From positions 518,821,451-518,885,450 of the forward strand of contig OZ010795.1 of assembly GCA_963932465.1 (NCBI GenBank): a stretch of DNA of 64,000 nt. Direction: 5' to 3'. Both the position numbers and the translations under genes were made by a program. The DNA comes from Maratus speciosus. Lineage: Eukaryota; Arthropoda; Arachnida; Araneae; Salticidae. Positions 23,243 through 35,120 of the stretch are shown piece after piece. The number at the start of each line of letters is the position of its first letter. Position 1 is the stretch's first letter. The notes below the pieces were generated by a model that was not told the DNA's origin, searched no databases, and saw nothing but the letters and a program-made list of their open reading frames with translations.

Positions 23243-25844
23243 TTGAAGGTAATGAATGGGCCATTAAATGAATTCAATGAAAAAATGGTAGAATTAATCT
23301 TTTGTTCACCAAATATGACAAAATGAATGGCACTTGACATGATAGGATCAAAAGCATACTGAAATAGTAAGTAATACACAATGCTTATCCAAAATTTATA
23401 AACATCAAAAGTGATATTATTAAATCACATAGTTGTTGCAGAAAAATAACAAAATAACGAGATTATAAGAAAGAAATAAGCCTATAAAATAAGCCTAAAA
23501 ATAATAGATAATACACATTATGATTTAACGAAATTTATGTCTTTGGCTTAAAAAAACGGTCCACCTAAAGGAAAAACTTTATTTAATTAAATTAAATTTC
23601 AAGTGGCAAAATTTCATTCAGGTGAACTGCCTATTAATTGACTATTTAGTGGAAATTTCTGGTATTATTTATTCTACTCACCAGATTCAGAATATAAACA
23701 ATTATTCTAGTTTTATATCAAATGGGAAAATACTGGTTGGTGTGTTCAACAACTGGACAGTTCACCTTAATCATTTATACAATTTAACTTATGTTTCTAA
23801 TAAATAAAAAATATTTCTTAGGGTGAAAATGTGCAAATTATTTTTTAGACATCACTATAAACCTGTTCTAACAAAACATCTGAAGGGAGAACCCCCCCCC
23901 CCCACACACACACACACTTTAAATTAGAGATATGGCCAGATGTACAAGTGGAGTACATTGGGATGTCTCACAAAAACCCATATTTGTGAGCTCTAATCCC
24001 CTTGACTGCAAACGGATCCAACAAAGTAAAGATGAAAATTTTATTGAAGAAATGTTGACATAATATACTGATGGGGTGGGCCGCTTAAAAAAAGCGTAGG
24101 TTACACTGTCAGAGTATCAGGCCGAATGAATGGATTTACATATCGAATGCACGCCACATCCACTGGAATACCAAGCCAATATGAGAGTTACGCAAACGCC
24201 AAATTATCCGTTGCATATAAAAACAATGGGAGAGAATTTAAATTATTGGCGACTAAACTGATACAGACAAAATTGTGAAAATAACTTCAAGCAACCCTAC
24301 CAAAACAGTAACAATACCTAAAATTTATTTATATTATAGATGTAAAATATAATTTTATGATTACATTTATCGCCTGAGTTAAAATGCGAGAAATGGATAA
24401 CATCCCCCTTGTTAATAAAAATGATTGCTTTCTTTTATAAACAACGCAAAGGAAAATTACCCACATAAATATTGTAACAAAAATAGATTAGTATTAAATT
24501 AATATCGAATTGTCAAGAGTGCAATTATCGTAAATCTCCCATATAGTTTGTTGACTTGCAGATATAAAATAGCAAAATCAAAATGATATGAATCATTTCG
24601 TTAAAAAAAGACATGTTTATTATTTAATGTTTTACTTCCGCATGAAATAGACGAGAAATAAGCCTGAAATTACTTTTTTTAACAAATCCATTTATGACTG
24701 ACTGAATACGTGGAAAGAAAAAGAAAACATTAATTTAAAAAGAATAACAAGGACAATATATGATGATTGCGTCATCATAAGACAGTAATTTAATCTAAAT
24801 CTATGACAGCCAGTTATGTCTCATATTAAAGAGAAAATCAGAAAAAAGAAAGCAAAGTCATATTTTCATGATCAGGGCAAAGGTGAACCCATTCATGACT
24901 ATGATAAAGTGGGCCGTTCAGTCCCACCTATACATCTGGAATATATTCAGGTTTTTTTTAGTACATTAAATTCAAATAACATCTAAATACATCCTAAAAT
25001 TAGTTTACAGATATGCAAAGACTTGCTAATAAACATATCTGCAATGAAATATTCGATACCTTTTAGCGTATTTATTTTGCTGAAAATGGAAAAATGTTAC
25101 TTTTCTGTCAGATTCTTGACCATCCTACTCCACAGGGAAAATTCCTTCTCCCAAACAATGGAGAGTTTGATGAGTTTGGTAGAACAAATAGTTCCATCTA
25201 TTGGTTTCATCTAAAATAATTTTATGCAAATACTTTCAGAGTATCAGGCCGAATGAATGAATTTACATATCGAATGCACGCCACATCCACTGGAATACCA
25301 AGCCAATATGAGAGTTACGCAAATGCCAAATTATCCGTTGCATATAAAAACAATGGGAGAGAATTTAAATTATTGGCGACTAAACTGATACAGACAAAAT
25401 TGTGAAAATAACTTCAAGCAACCCTGCCAAAACAGTAACAATACCTAAAATTTATTTATATTATAGATGTCAAATATAATTTTATGATTAAATTTATTGC
25501 CTGAGTTAAAATGCGAGAAATGGATAACATCCCCCTTGTTAATAAAAATGATTGCTTTCTTTTATAAACAACGCAAAGGAAAATTACCCACATAAATATT
25601 GTAACAAAAATAGATTAGTATTAAATTAATATCGAACTGTCAAGAGTGCAATTATCGTAAATCTCCCATATAGTTTGTTGACTTGCAGATATAAAATAGC
25701 GAAATCAAAATGGTAATGAATCATTTCGTTAAAAAAGACATGTTTATTATTTAATGTTTTACTTCCGCATGAAATAGACGAGAAATAAGCCTGAAATTAC
25801 TTTTTTTAACAAATCCATTTATGACTGACTGAATACATGGAAAG

Positions 25845-26434
25845 ACAAGTTGGAAATTACTCGTCAAACGTGGCAAATGAGGTGCGTTCGTACTATAACA
25901 AATTTTATAATTATTTTTTGCACCCCATATTGCACGGAATGTATAATTTTTTGCACTTCATAAAGTTCATAGTCTTTAACATCATTAAAATGCACTCCCA
26001 ATATTTTTTTCCCATTCCCCGAACACTTTTGACTGCTCCTGTAATTAAACTATACATCCGATTTTCCTAAAATTTGAAATGGCTCGACAAAATTTTGTAA
26101 CAATTATTTAATATATTTAAAATTTCAGATCATTTGGAAGGCTGTAACATCATTAAAATGCACTTGCAATAATTTTTCCCATTGGCCGTAATGTAAAGAA
26201 AAACTTTTGACTGTCCCTGTAATTAAACTATACATCCGATTTTCATAAAATTTGAAATGGCTCGACAAAATTTTGCAACAATCTTATATTTCAAATTTCA
26301 GACCATTCGGTTGGGTAGTTTTTGCTCTGTTATATGCGGACAGACGGACAGACGGACGGACAGACGGACGGACAGACGGACGGACTGAACGACGACTATA
26401 GGTGCTACGTATTTATATAATTACGAACGCACCT
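25845..26434 (-). mobile_element. HINE-like element C in unit 2
   Basis: Read on the minus strand the 5' end is a hairpin AGGTGCGTTCGTAATTA...TACGTAGCACCT (26400-26434), followed by the GTCC/GTCT microsatellite (about 26337-26386), then about 170-bp direct repeats carrying GGCTGTAACATCATTAAAAT (plus-strand text), then the 3' subterminal repeat TACGAACGCACCT (25878 region) and about 33 more bases. The empty site is kept in unit 1 near 24711 (GTGGAAAGAAAAAGAAAACA), which fixes both boundaries within a few A bases. Confidence 0.85.
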
Positions 26435-27562
26435 AAAAAAGAAAACATTAATTTAAAAAGAATAACAAGGACAATATATGATGATTGCGTCATCATAAGA
26501 CAGTAATTTAATCTAAATCTATGACAGCCAGTTATGTCTCATATTAAAGAGAAAATCAGAAAAAAAGAAAGAAAAGTCATATTTTCATGATCAGGGCAAA
26601 GGTGAACCCATTCATGACTATGATAAAGTGGGCCGTTCAGTCCCACCTATACATCTGGAATATATTCAGGTTTTTTTAGTACATTAAATTCAAATAACAT
26701 CTAAATACATCCTAAAATTAGTTTACAGATATGCAAAGACTTGCTAATAAACATATCTGCAATGAAATATTCGATACCTTTTAGCGTATTTATTTTACTG
26801 AAAATGGAAAAATGTTACTTTTCTGTCAGATTCTTGACCATCCTACTCCACAGGGAAAATTCCTTCTCCCAAACAATGGAGAGTTTGATGAGTTTGGTAG
26901 AACAAATAGTTCCATCTATTGGTTTCATCTAAAATAATTTTATGCAAATACTTTCAGAGTATCAGGCCGAATGAATGAATTTACATATCGAATGCACGCC
27001 ACATCCACTGGAATACCAAGCCAATATGAGAGTTACGCAAACGCCAAATTATCCCTTGCATATAAAAACAATGGGAGAGAATTTAAATTATTGGCGACTA
27101 AACTGATACAGACAAAATTGTGAAAATAACTTCAAGCAACCCTGCCAAAACAGTAACAATACCTAAAATTTATTTATATTATAGATGTCAAATATAATTT
27201 TATGATTAAATTTATTGCCTGAGTTAAAATGCGAGAAATGGATAACATCCCCCTTGTTAATAAAAATGATTGCTTTCTTTTATAAACAACGCAAAGGAAA
27301 ATTACCCACATAAATATTGTAACAAAAATAGATTAGTATTAAATTAATATCGAACTGTCAAGAGTGCAATTATCGTAAATCTCCCATATAGTTTGTTGAC
27401 TTGCAGATATAAAATAGCGAAATCAAAATGATAATGAATCATTTCGTTAAAAAAGACATGTTTATTATTTAATGTTTTACTTCCGCATGAAATAGACGAG
27501 AAATAAGCCTGAAATTACTTTTTTTAACAAATCCATTTATGACTGACTGAATACATGGAAAG

Positions 27563-28313
27563 ACAAGTTGGAAATTACTCGTCAAACGTGGCAAATGAGG
27601 TGCATTCGTACTATAACAAATTTTATAATTATTTTTTGCACCCCATATTGCACGGAATGTATAATTTTTTGCACTTCATAAAGTGCATAGTCTTTAACAT
27701 CATTAAAATGCACTCCCAATATTTTTTTACCATTCCCCGGACACTTTTGACTGCCCCTGTAATTAAACTATACATCCGATTTTCCTAAAATTTGAAATGG
27801 CTCGACAAAATTTTGTAACAATTATTTAATATATTTAAAATTTCAGATCATTTGGAAGGCTGTAACATCATTAAATTGCACTTGCAATAATTTTTCTCAT
27901 TGGCCGTAATGTAAAGAAAACCTTTTGACTGTCCCTGTAATTAAACTATACATCTGATTTTCCTAAAATTTGAAATGGCTCGAAATAATTTTCCAACAAT
28001 TATATCTTTAAAATTTCAGACCATTCGGAAGGCTGTAACATCATTAAAATGCACTTGCAATAATTTTTCCCATTGGCCGTAATGTAAAGAAAAACTTTTG
28101 ACTGTCCCTGTAATTAAACTATACATCCGATTTTCATAAAATTTGAAATGGCTCGACAAAATTTTGCAACAATCTTATATTTCAAATTTCAGACCATTCG
28201 GTTGGGTAGTTTTTGCTCTGTTATATGCGGACAGACGGACAGACGGACGGACAGACGGACGGACTGAACGACGACTATAGGTGCTACGTATTTATATAAT
28301 TACGAACGCACCT
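27563..28313 (-). mobile_element. HINE-like element C in unit 3
   Basis: Same as the unit 2 copy but with an extra internal repeat of about 160 bp (three GGCTGTAACATCATTAAA segments in place of two, counting the degenerate one). The 5' subterminal repeat has GCATTCGTA in place of GCGTTCGTA. Confidence 0.85.
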
Positions 28314-29440
28314 AAAAAAGAAAACATTAATTTAAAAAGAATAACAAGGACAATATATGATGATTGCGTCATCATAAGACAGTAATTTAATCTAAATCTA
28401 TGACAGCCAGTTATGTCTCATATTAAAGAGAAAATCAGAAAAAAGAAAGAAAAGTCATATTTTCATGATCAGGGCAAAGGTGAACCCATTCATGACTATG
28501 ATAAAGTGGGCCGTTCAGTCCCACCTATACATCTGGAATATATTCAGGTTTTTTTAGTACATTAAATTCAAATAACATCTAAATACATCCTAAAATTAGT
28601 TTACAGATATGCAAAGACTTGCTAATAAACATATCTGCAATGAAATATTCGATACCTTTTAGCGTATTTATTTTACTGAAAATGGAAAAATGTTACTTTT
28701 CTGTCAGATTCTTGACCATCCTACTCCACAGGGAAAATTCCTTCTCCCAAACAATGGAGAGTTTGATGAGTTTGGTAGAACAAATAGTTCCATCTATTGG
28801 TTTCATCTGAAATAATTTTATGCAAATACTTTCAGAGTATCAGGCCGAATAAATGAATTTACATATCGAATGCACGCCACATCCACTGGAATACCAAGCC
28901 AATATGAGAGTTACGCAAACGCCAAATTATCCCTTGCATATAAAAACAATGGGAGAGAATTTAAATTATTGGCGACTAAACTGATACAGACAAAATTGTG
29001 AAAATAACTTCAAGCAACCCGGCCAAAACAGTAACAATACCTAAAATTTATTTATATTATAGATGTCAAATATAATTTTATGATTAAATTTATTGCCTGA
29101 GTTAAAATGCGAGAAATGGATAACACCCCCCTTGTTAATAAAAATGATTGCTTTCTTTTATAAACAACGCAAAGGAAAATTACCCACATAAATATTGTAA
29201 CAAAAATAGATTAGTATTAAATTAATATCGAACTGTCAAGAGTGCAATTATCGTAAATCTCCCATATAGTTTGTTGATTTGCAGATATAAAATAGCGAAA
29301 TCAAAATGATAATGAATCATTTCGTTAAAAAAGACATGTTTATTATTTAATGTTTTACTTCCGCATGAAATAGACGAGAAATAAGCCTGAAATTACTTTT
29401 TTTAACAAATCCATTTATGACTGACTGAATACATGGAAAG

Positions 29441-30189
29441 ACAAGTTGGAAATTACTCGTCAAACGTGGCAAATGAGGTGCATTCGTACTATAACAAATT
29501 TTATAATTATTTTTTGCACCCCATATTGCACGGAATGTATAATTTTTTGCACTTCATAAAGTGCATAGTCTTTAACATCATTAAAATGCACTCCCAATTT
29601 TTTTTTTCCCATTCCCCGAACACTTTTGACTGTCCCTGTAATTAAACTATACATCCGATTTTCCTAAAAATTTGAAATGGCTCGATAAAATTTTGTAACA
29701 ATTATTTAATATATTTAAAATTTCAGATCATTTGGAAGGCTGTAACATCATTAAATTGCACTTGCAATAATTTTTCTCATTGGCCGTAATGTAAAGAAAA
29801 CCTTTTGACTGTCCCTGTAATTAAACTATACATCTGATTTTCCTAAAATTTGAAATGGCTCGAAAAAATTTTGCAACAATTATATCTTTAAAATTTCAGA
29901 CCATTCGGAAGGCTGTAACATCATTAAAATGCACTTGCAATAATTTTTCCCATTGGCCGTAATGTAAAGAAAAACTTTTGACTGTCCCTGTAATTAAACT
30001 ATACATCCGATTTTCATAAAATTTGAAATGGCTCGACAAAATTTTGCAACAATCTTATATTTCAAATTTCAGACCATTCGGTTGGGTAGTTTTTGCTCTG
30101 TTATATGCGGACAGACGGACAGACGAACAGACGGACGGACTGAACGACGACTATAGGTGCTACGTATTTATATAATTACGAACGCACCT
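29441..30189 (-). mobile_element. HINE-like element C in unit 4
   Basis: Same layout as unit 3. The GTCC microsatellite (about 30111-30142) is two to three repeats shorter than in units 2 and 3, showing independent slippage after duplication. Confidence 0.85.
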
Positions 30190-30764
30190 AAAAAAGAAAA
30201 CATTAATTTAAAAAGAATAACAAGGACAATATATGATGATTGCGTCATCATAAGACAGTAATTTAATCTAAATCTATGACAGCCAGTTATGTCTCATATT
30301 AAAGAGAAAATCAGAAAAAAGAAAGAAAAGTCATATTTTCATGATCAGGGCAAAGGTGACATTCATGACTATGATAAAGTGGGCCGTTCAGTCCCACCTA
30401 TACATCTGGAATATATTCAGGTTTTTTTAGTACATTAAATTCAAATAACATCTAAATACATCCTAAAATTAGTTTACAGATATGCAAAGACTTGCTAATA
30501 AACATATCTGCAATGAAATATTCGATACCTTTTAGCGTATTTATTTTACTGAAAATGGAAAAATGTTACTTTTCTATCAGATTCTTGACCATCCTACTCC
30601 ACAGGGAAAATTCCTTCTCCCAAACAATGGAGAGTTTGATGAGTTTGGTAGAACAAATAGTTCCATCTATTGGTGGCATCTAAAATAATTTTATGCAAAT
30701 ACTTTTTCATATTTTGTTAATGGCCCATTCATCCCCATGGACTATTCATTACCACTCTCCCCTA

Positions 30765-31183
30765 TATACTTTTAATTAAAATGAAATAACATTTTCGAAA
30801 ATCTGTATATATTATTTCGGAAAAATCGCATTTCTTATAAAAATTAATGTAAATAAAAGTATTGCGATTCTGTCTTTAAATGGAAAGATTTTTGCAGTTT
30901 CAATAGAGAAGTAATTATTGAGAAAATATTCACTTAAGAAAAATGATATTTTCTACTGTTTTCTTGTGCTTTCTAAATTTGATAAAGCAAAGTATTTTAC
31001 ATTAAAAGTAAATTCTACCTTTATTAATAAGTGGGCATAATAATTTATTTGTTAATTTTTTTATAAGTAGTTAAATATATCCACTAGAGCATAAGAGGTT
31101 CATTTAACATCTAAAAATTTGAAAAATTCTTTGAAAAGTTTTAATATATATCAAATAATACTAGTAAAAGCAAATACTTAAAG
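30765..31183. other. Non-coding AT-rich sequence
   Basis: Nothing recognised between the TA-flanked element and the Penelope pair. Confidence 0.35.
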
Positions 31184-31228
31184 AAAAATTGAATTGAGCG
31201 AAACAGCACCGAAAACTGGCGATATGAA

Positions 31229-31811
31229 GCAATTAAAATAATAAAACTTTGTAAAAAATCACCATAAAATTAAAACAAAACACAGGACGCGTTTCGAGCT
31301 AAAAACATAACAGCTCGTCATCAGCTAAGCATACACGTGTCCGAAAACGAACCAGTTCAAAAATGAACTGAGGATAAAGAATGTTGCGAAGAATGCGACA
31401 GATGGCGATACCTGATAGAGGGATATGCAAAAGAGAAATGTGTTGAAAAAAGATAGAAGAGAAAATGAAATGGAAAAAATGGAAATAAAAGAAAAAATAA
31501 AAATAAAAGAAGTAAATTAAAAATATAAATAAAAATAATAAATAAAGAACTATAAAAGAACAAGAAAAAAATCCAAATTATTATTATTATTATTATTATT
31601 ATTATTTTTTTTTTTTTTTTTTACAAAATAAAAAGAAAAGAAACAAGAGAAAAGGGAAAAGAATTACAAAATTAATTTCCACGCTGGAGATAGGAAAGGA
31701 GATGATGGGAGATCATTGACAAGATTAGCAGAATTTTTAGAAATAAAATATGCTTCATGAAAATCCAAGTGAGAGGGAGAGGCAGGGGAAGAAATAATTT
31801 TGGCCATGGAG
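31229..31811 (-). repeat. Left arm of the Penelope inverted repeat
   Basis: This arm is the reverse complement of 33031 to about 33627, nearly without change except the length of the poly-T/poly-A and ATT runs (31575-31622 against 33219-33282). It holds the 3' part of the GIY-YIG coding region, the 3' untranslated region and the ribozyme motif. Confidence 0.9.
31285..31324 (-). ncRNA. Hammerhead-like ribozyme motif, minus-strand copy
   Basis: On the minus strand: CTGATGA (31318-31324), then a stem GAGCT...AGCTC, then GAAAC (31291-31295) and GCGTC with a GUC cleavage triplet. These are the conserved boxes of the hammerhead ribozyme in the right order. Oddities are one extra C between CTGATGA and stem II, and a stem III made only of the self-complementary CGCG, which would need a dimer. 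Hammerhead motifs at the ends of Penelope-like elements are established; activity here is inference. Confidence 0.65.
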
Positions 31812-32995
31812 AAATTGAAACAATGACTGGAAGACCAACAGTGAGAAGCAATCGAAGATTTAGAGATTTCTTGATTTGCAATATATCTCTGATGCTCGCC
31901 TAATCTGAATTTTAAAGCTCTCTTTGTTTGACCAATATAACCTAAATTGCAAGAGCAAGGAATGAAATAAACACCTCACCGGTTCTCAGTAGGAACAGGA
32001 TCTTTTAGAGAAGAGAATTTAATTTTATTCATAGGTTTGAAGATAACTTTAAAGTTAAAACGAGAAAGTATTTTAGCAATTTTGAAACACAGAAGAGAAT
32101 AAAAGGGCAGAACTATTATAGAATTAAAATTAGGAGGATTATTTGAATCAGAAAAAGGACGTTTAGGCTTATTAAATTTATACAAAGCTTTATCAATTAA
32201 AGAGGGATTATAACCACGAGCAAGGGCAAGAGATTTCAGATAATTAATTTCATTATTCAGAGCAGAAGAGTCAGAACAAATGCGTAACGCCCTAAAAACA
32301 AAAGTATAAAAGGACGCCACTTTTTGTTGAGGAGGATGATTTGAAAGGGCATGAGGAGGAAGGGAGACAGCGAAAGGTTTTCTATAAACGGAGGTAGAGA
32401 ACCGATCTAAGAGTTTTGAAACCAAGACGTCAAGGAAAGGAAGAGAATTGTTCTCTTCGACTTCGAGAGTAAATTGAATACAAGGATCAACAGAATTAAC
32501 AAGAGAAAGGAGATTAGAAAGATCAAGGTCAGATGGAATTAAAATGAAAGTGTCATCAACATACCTAAACCAGAAAGGAAATTTATATAAACTGAAGAGT
32601 TTTTCTTCAACAAAATGCATATAAATATCACATAAAAGAGGAGACAATGGATTACCCATGGCCAGACCCTCAGTTTGAGAATAGAAAGAATTGTTAAACT
32701 GAAAAGCAGTTTGCCTGACACAAATACTAACTAAATGCAGTATTTCATCAATCTCAATGGAAGAGTAATGAAATTCGCGCAACCTTCTTTCCAAACAATC
32801 AATTGCCCCTTGAACAGGCACGTTAGTGAAAAGGGATTTAACATCTAAGGAAACCATTATATAATTGCAAGGAGAAAGGCGTTTAATTTTATCAACAAAG
32901 TCAAAAGAGTTTTTCACGGTATGAAAGTTAGTGGAAGATAAAGGAGCGAGTAACGTAGAAAGGAACTTGGCAAGTTGCAATATTGGTACTGCTTC
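31664..32995 (-). pseudogene. Penelope-like element protein: reverse transcriptase plus GIY-YIG endonuclease, one in-frame stop, N-terminus missing
   Basis: The protein would copy element RNA into DNA at a nick made by its own endonuclease. Counting from the TTG at 32980, motif A is SLDVKSLFTNVP (residues 44-55), motif B GLAMGNPLSPL (105-115), and the catalytic YVDD lies at 140-143, followed by LPFLDVLV (180-187) and YRKPF. SLDVKSLFTN and the single GNPLSP block are typical of Penelope-like elements. A TGA at 31976-31978 stops the frame; directly after it, in the same frame, GVYFIP, CNLGYIGQTKR and LGEHQ form a GIY-YIG domain, with HEAYFI as the probable catalytic Glu region, ending in a TAA at 31664-31666. 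The open frame begins at a stop at 32996-32998, so the N-terminal several hundred residues of the usual protein and motifs before A are absent. There is no ATG at the start; the copy is 5'-truncated. Confidence 0.88.
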
Positions 32996-33034
32996 TTATA
33001 AACTTGCCAAGTTCCTTTCTAAGTTACTCGCTCC
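32943..33034. repeat. Central palindrome joining the two Penelope copies
   Basis: Bases 32943-32976 and about 33000-33034 are inverted copies (GGAGCGAGTAAC ... GTTACTCGCTCC) around a spacer of about 25 bases with CAATATTGGTACTGCTTC. They encode the same AKFLS-LLAP segment of the reverse transcriptase in opposite directions. Confidence 0.85.
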
Positions 33035-33214
33035 ATGGCCAAAATTATTTCTTCCCCTGCCTCTCCCTCTCACTTGGATTTTCATGAAGCATATTTTATT
33101 TCTAAAAATTCTGCTAATCTTGTCAATGATCTCCCATCATCTCCTTTCCTATCTCCAGCGTGGAAATTAATTTTGTAATTCTTTTCCCTTTTCTCTTGTT
33201 TCTTTTCTTTTTAT

Positions 33215-33283
<69 letters not shown>

Positions 33284-33627
33284 TTGGATTTTTTTCTTGT
33301 TCTTTTATAGTTCTTTATTTATTATTTTTATTTATATTTTTAATTTACTTCTTTTATTTTTATTTTTTCTTTTATTTCCATTTTTTCCATTTCATTTTCT
33401 CTTCTATCTTTTTTCAACACATTTCTCTTTTGCATATCCCTCTATCAGGTATCGCCATCTGTCGCATTCTTCGCAACATTCTTTATCCTCAGTTCATTTT
33501 TGAACTTGTTCGTTTTCGGACACGTGTATGCTTAGCTGATGACGAGCTGTTATGTTTTTAGCTCGAAACGCGTCCTGTGTTTTGTTTTAATTTTATGGTG
33601 ATTTTTTACAAAGTTTTATTATTTTAA
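33031..33627 (+). repeat. Right arm of the Penelope inverted repeat
   Basis: Reverse complement of 31229-31811. Its homopolymer is longer (poly-A of about 33 at 33219-33251 followed by AAT repeats). Confidence 0.9.
33536..33575 (+). ncRNA. Hammerhead-like ribozyme motif, plus-strand copy
   Basis: CTGATGA (33536-33542), stem GAGCT (33544-33548) with AGCTC (33560-33564), GAAAC (33565-33569) and GCGTC (33570-33574). The sequence equals the minus-strand copy. The candidate stem I partners (TATGCTTAG before and CTGTG after) pair only partly, GC and GU pairs with one mismatch. Confidence 0.65.
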
Positions 33628-33643
33628 TTAAAAATTGAATTGA

Positions 33644-34714
33644 TTTGCTATCCAAATTTTCAGTTATTAGAAGTGTATTGGGAAAAAAAGCATTCATAAT
33701 GGTTAATAAAATGAAGCATATCTATGTTTTGCCAGATGAAAGAAAAAAAATTTGAGAAAAATTCCATTGAAACAGTATGGATAACATCATATTTTAGACT
33801 TTATTATGTTATGGTTTCACTTATATTACATTAAAATTGAAGGTGACGTATAAATACTTTCGAGTTTTAATTTACATCATAGAAAATTTTTGAATCTTAA
33901 TTATTTAGTGTGAATGAATGGCAGATATTATCAGAACCACAAAAAGTTTAATTTTTTTTCTCATTGAAAATTTATTAGTGGTTATATAGCAGAAATACCC
34001 AGCTATATCACCAAATTTCAAAATGTTGTTCAAAATCGTAAGATCATCGCCATCTGTATATTATCAATGATATGTACATCATTTGGCATTTCAACCATGC
34101 CTACATATTACTGATATAATGAATCTTCAGAAGCGCTGACAGCCGCAAACGATTGAGTTATGTCAGACACATTTCTAGTCAAACTTGACATAATAATCAT
34201 TGCCATGCATATACCACATTGTAATTTTGATTAGATTATCTCTTTATATCAAAATAACTTTCACTTCAACAATTGCGTTATATGCAATAATTTCTGTCTG
34301 TTTATAAGTATAGACATACACAAATACACATCAATTACAGATCGTTCAAGTAGGCAGATTTATCATGCAAACAAATTAACTTAAATATTTTCAGCCATAC
34401 AGGGATTAACAAATATCTTTTAAAATACAAACAGTTAGATATCAATGAGCCATTAGGTAAATCCAAACAATATAACAGGTACTTTATTAGCATAATTCTC
34501 TAAGTAGTTATTGATTACAGCTTCTTTGACTAGGTATTTCAAATGGGCATTTCTGGCCACCTGGTTTCACTACTTTGTTAACAAAATTATTATTCTGACA
34601 TTGTTTTTTGTAGTCCTTGTTCAAATATCGCTTTTCTGTAACATGTTTAAATTTCTAATAAATGTATTTGTTTTATCTCTGTATTTAGGTCTAGCGTCTC
34701 CATTTACTCTAAAT
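33644..34714. other. Non-coding AT-rich sequence
   Basis: No gene or defined element is recognised. Confidence 0.35.
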
Positions 34715-35120
34715 GAACTCTTCAGAGGAAAACGATTTCAAAAAATTTTGGTATATTTTCATCGATCATGACCTCCAGACCCCGAAACCACACTCCATTC
34801 AAAAGTTGATATATATATATATATATCTGATATTTGTCACACTGTAACTCTCGTATGTATGAACCGATTTAGATATAACTTCGTGTATACATAGTGCATA
34901 CCAATGCCTCGACCGAGTTCGTTGGACAGCTTCTTCCGCCGTCTTGTTTCAAAATGGCGGCCATTGAAATTTTTAATTTTTTTTAAAATTTAAAATGTGG
35001 TACCAAAAAAATAAAAATTAAAAAATATTTTTTTCTTATGTGTTTGACCTTGATACAAAGATTACGGAGCGTTTTTTGTTTCGTCTATATCTTAAAAAAT
35101 GACTATGTTACAGCACTTTT

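Larger units (their letters stand above)
24109..30706 (+). repeat. Tandem array of four long units (1128, 1717, 1878 and 1875 bp)
   Basis: Each unit starts at TCAGAGTATCAGGCCGAAT (24109, 25237, 26954, 28832). Identity between units is very high by eye. The shared part includes a 63-codon ORF (for example 25023-25214) repeated almost unchanged; it starts with TTG in the listed frame, has no domain, and its conservation is explained by recent duplication. Length differences come from element C: unit 1 lacks it, unit 2 has a short form, units 3 and 4 a longer form with one more internal repeat. Confidence 0.9.
23032..30762. mobile_element. TA-flanked element with GGGG termini, filled by a tandem array (pogo/Tc1-group candidate)
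   Basis: The left end GGGGAAGTGGCCAAT (23032) and the inverse of the right end (GGGGAGAGTGGTAAT read from 30762) are similar and both flanked by TA (23030-23031 and 30763-30764). Similar GGGG ends mark the pogo-like element at 39457-44812. TGGCCCATTCATCCCC occurs near both ends (23205 and 30720). No transposase is recognised. Most of the interior is the four-unit tandem array 24109-30706. The superfamily is inference. Confidence 0.5.
33000..33627 (+). pseudogene. Internally deleted Penelope-like copy (plus strand)
   Basis: The first 34 bases match the reverse transcriptase start of the minus copy (AKFLSKLLAP) and then jump at CTCC|ATGG to the GIY-YIG part, so the 1131 bases matching 31812-32942 are missing. 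The shared CTCC at both break ends suggests a short-homology join. The join shifts the frame, so the plus-strand ORF 32931-33170 is a chimaera without function. After the coding remnant come the poly-A/AAT run, the 3' untranslated region and a ribozyme motif. Confidence 0.85.
31198..33629. mobile_element. Inverted pair of Penelope-like retroelements
   Basis: A minus-strand copy (5' near 32998, 3' end near 31229) and an internally deleted plus-strand copy (33000-33627) lie head to head. Both end in the same 3' untranslated region, trinucleotide/poly-T run and hammerhead-like motif. The whole is bordered by AAAAATTGAATTGA at 31184-31197 and 33630-33643, a 14-base direct repeat that may be the target duplication. 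Flanking or inverted terminal repeats and partial copies are known for Penelope-like elements. The left side has about 31 extra bases outside the inverted repeat. Confidence 0.8.

Noticed and set aside
25023..30683. A 63-codon ORF repeated almost unchanged four times could look like a small gene family.
   Set aside because: The non-coding parts of the units are just as similar, the listed start is TTG, and no domain or signal is visible; recent duplication explains the conservation.
33297..33503. 68-codon phenylalanine-rich ORF, found on both strands of the Penelope arms.
   Set aside because: It is the T-rich 3' untranslated region; its duplication follows from the inverted repeat.
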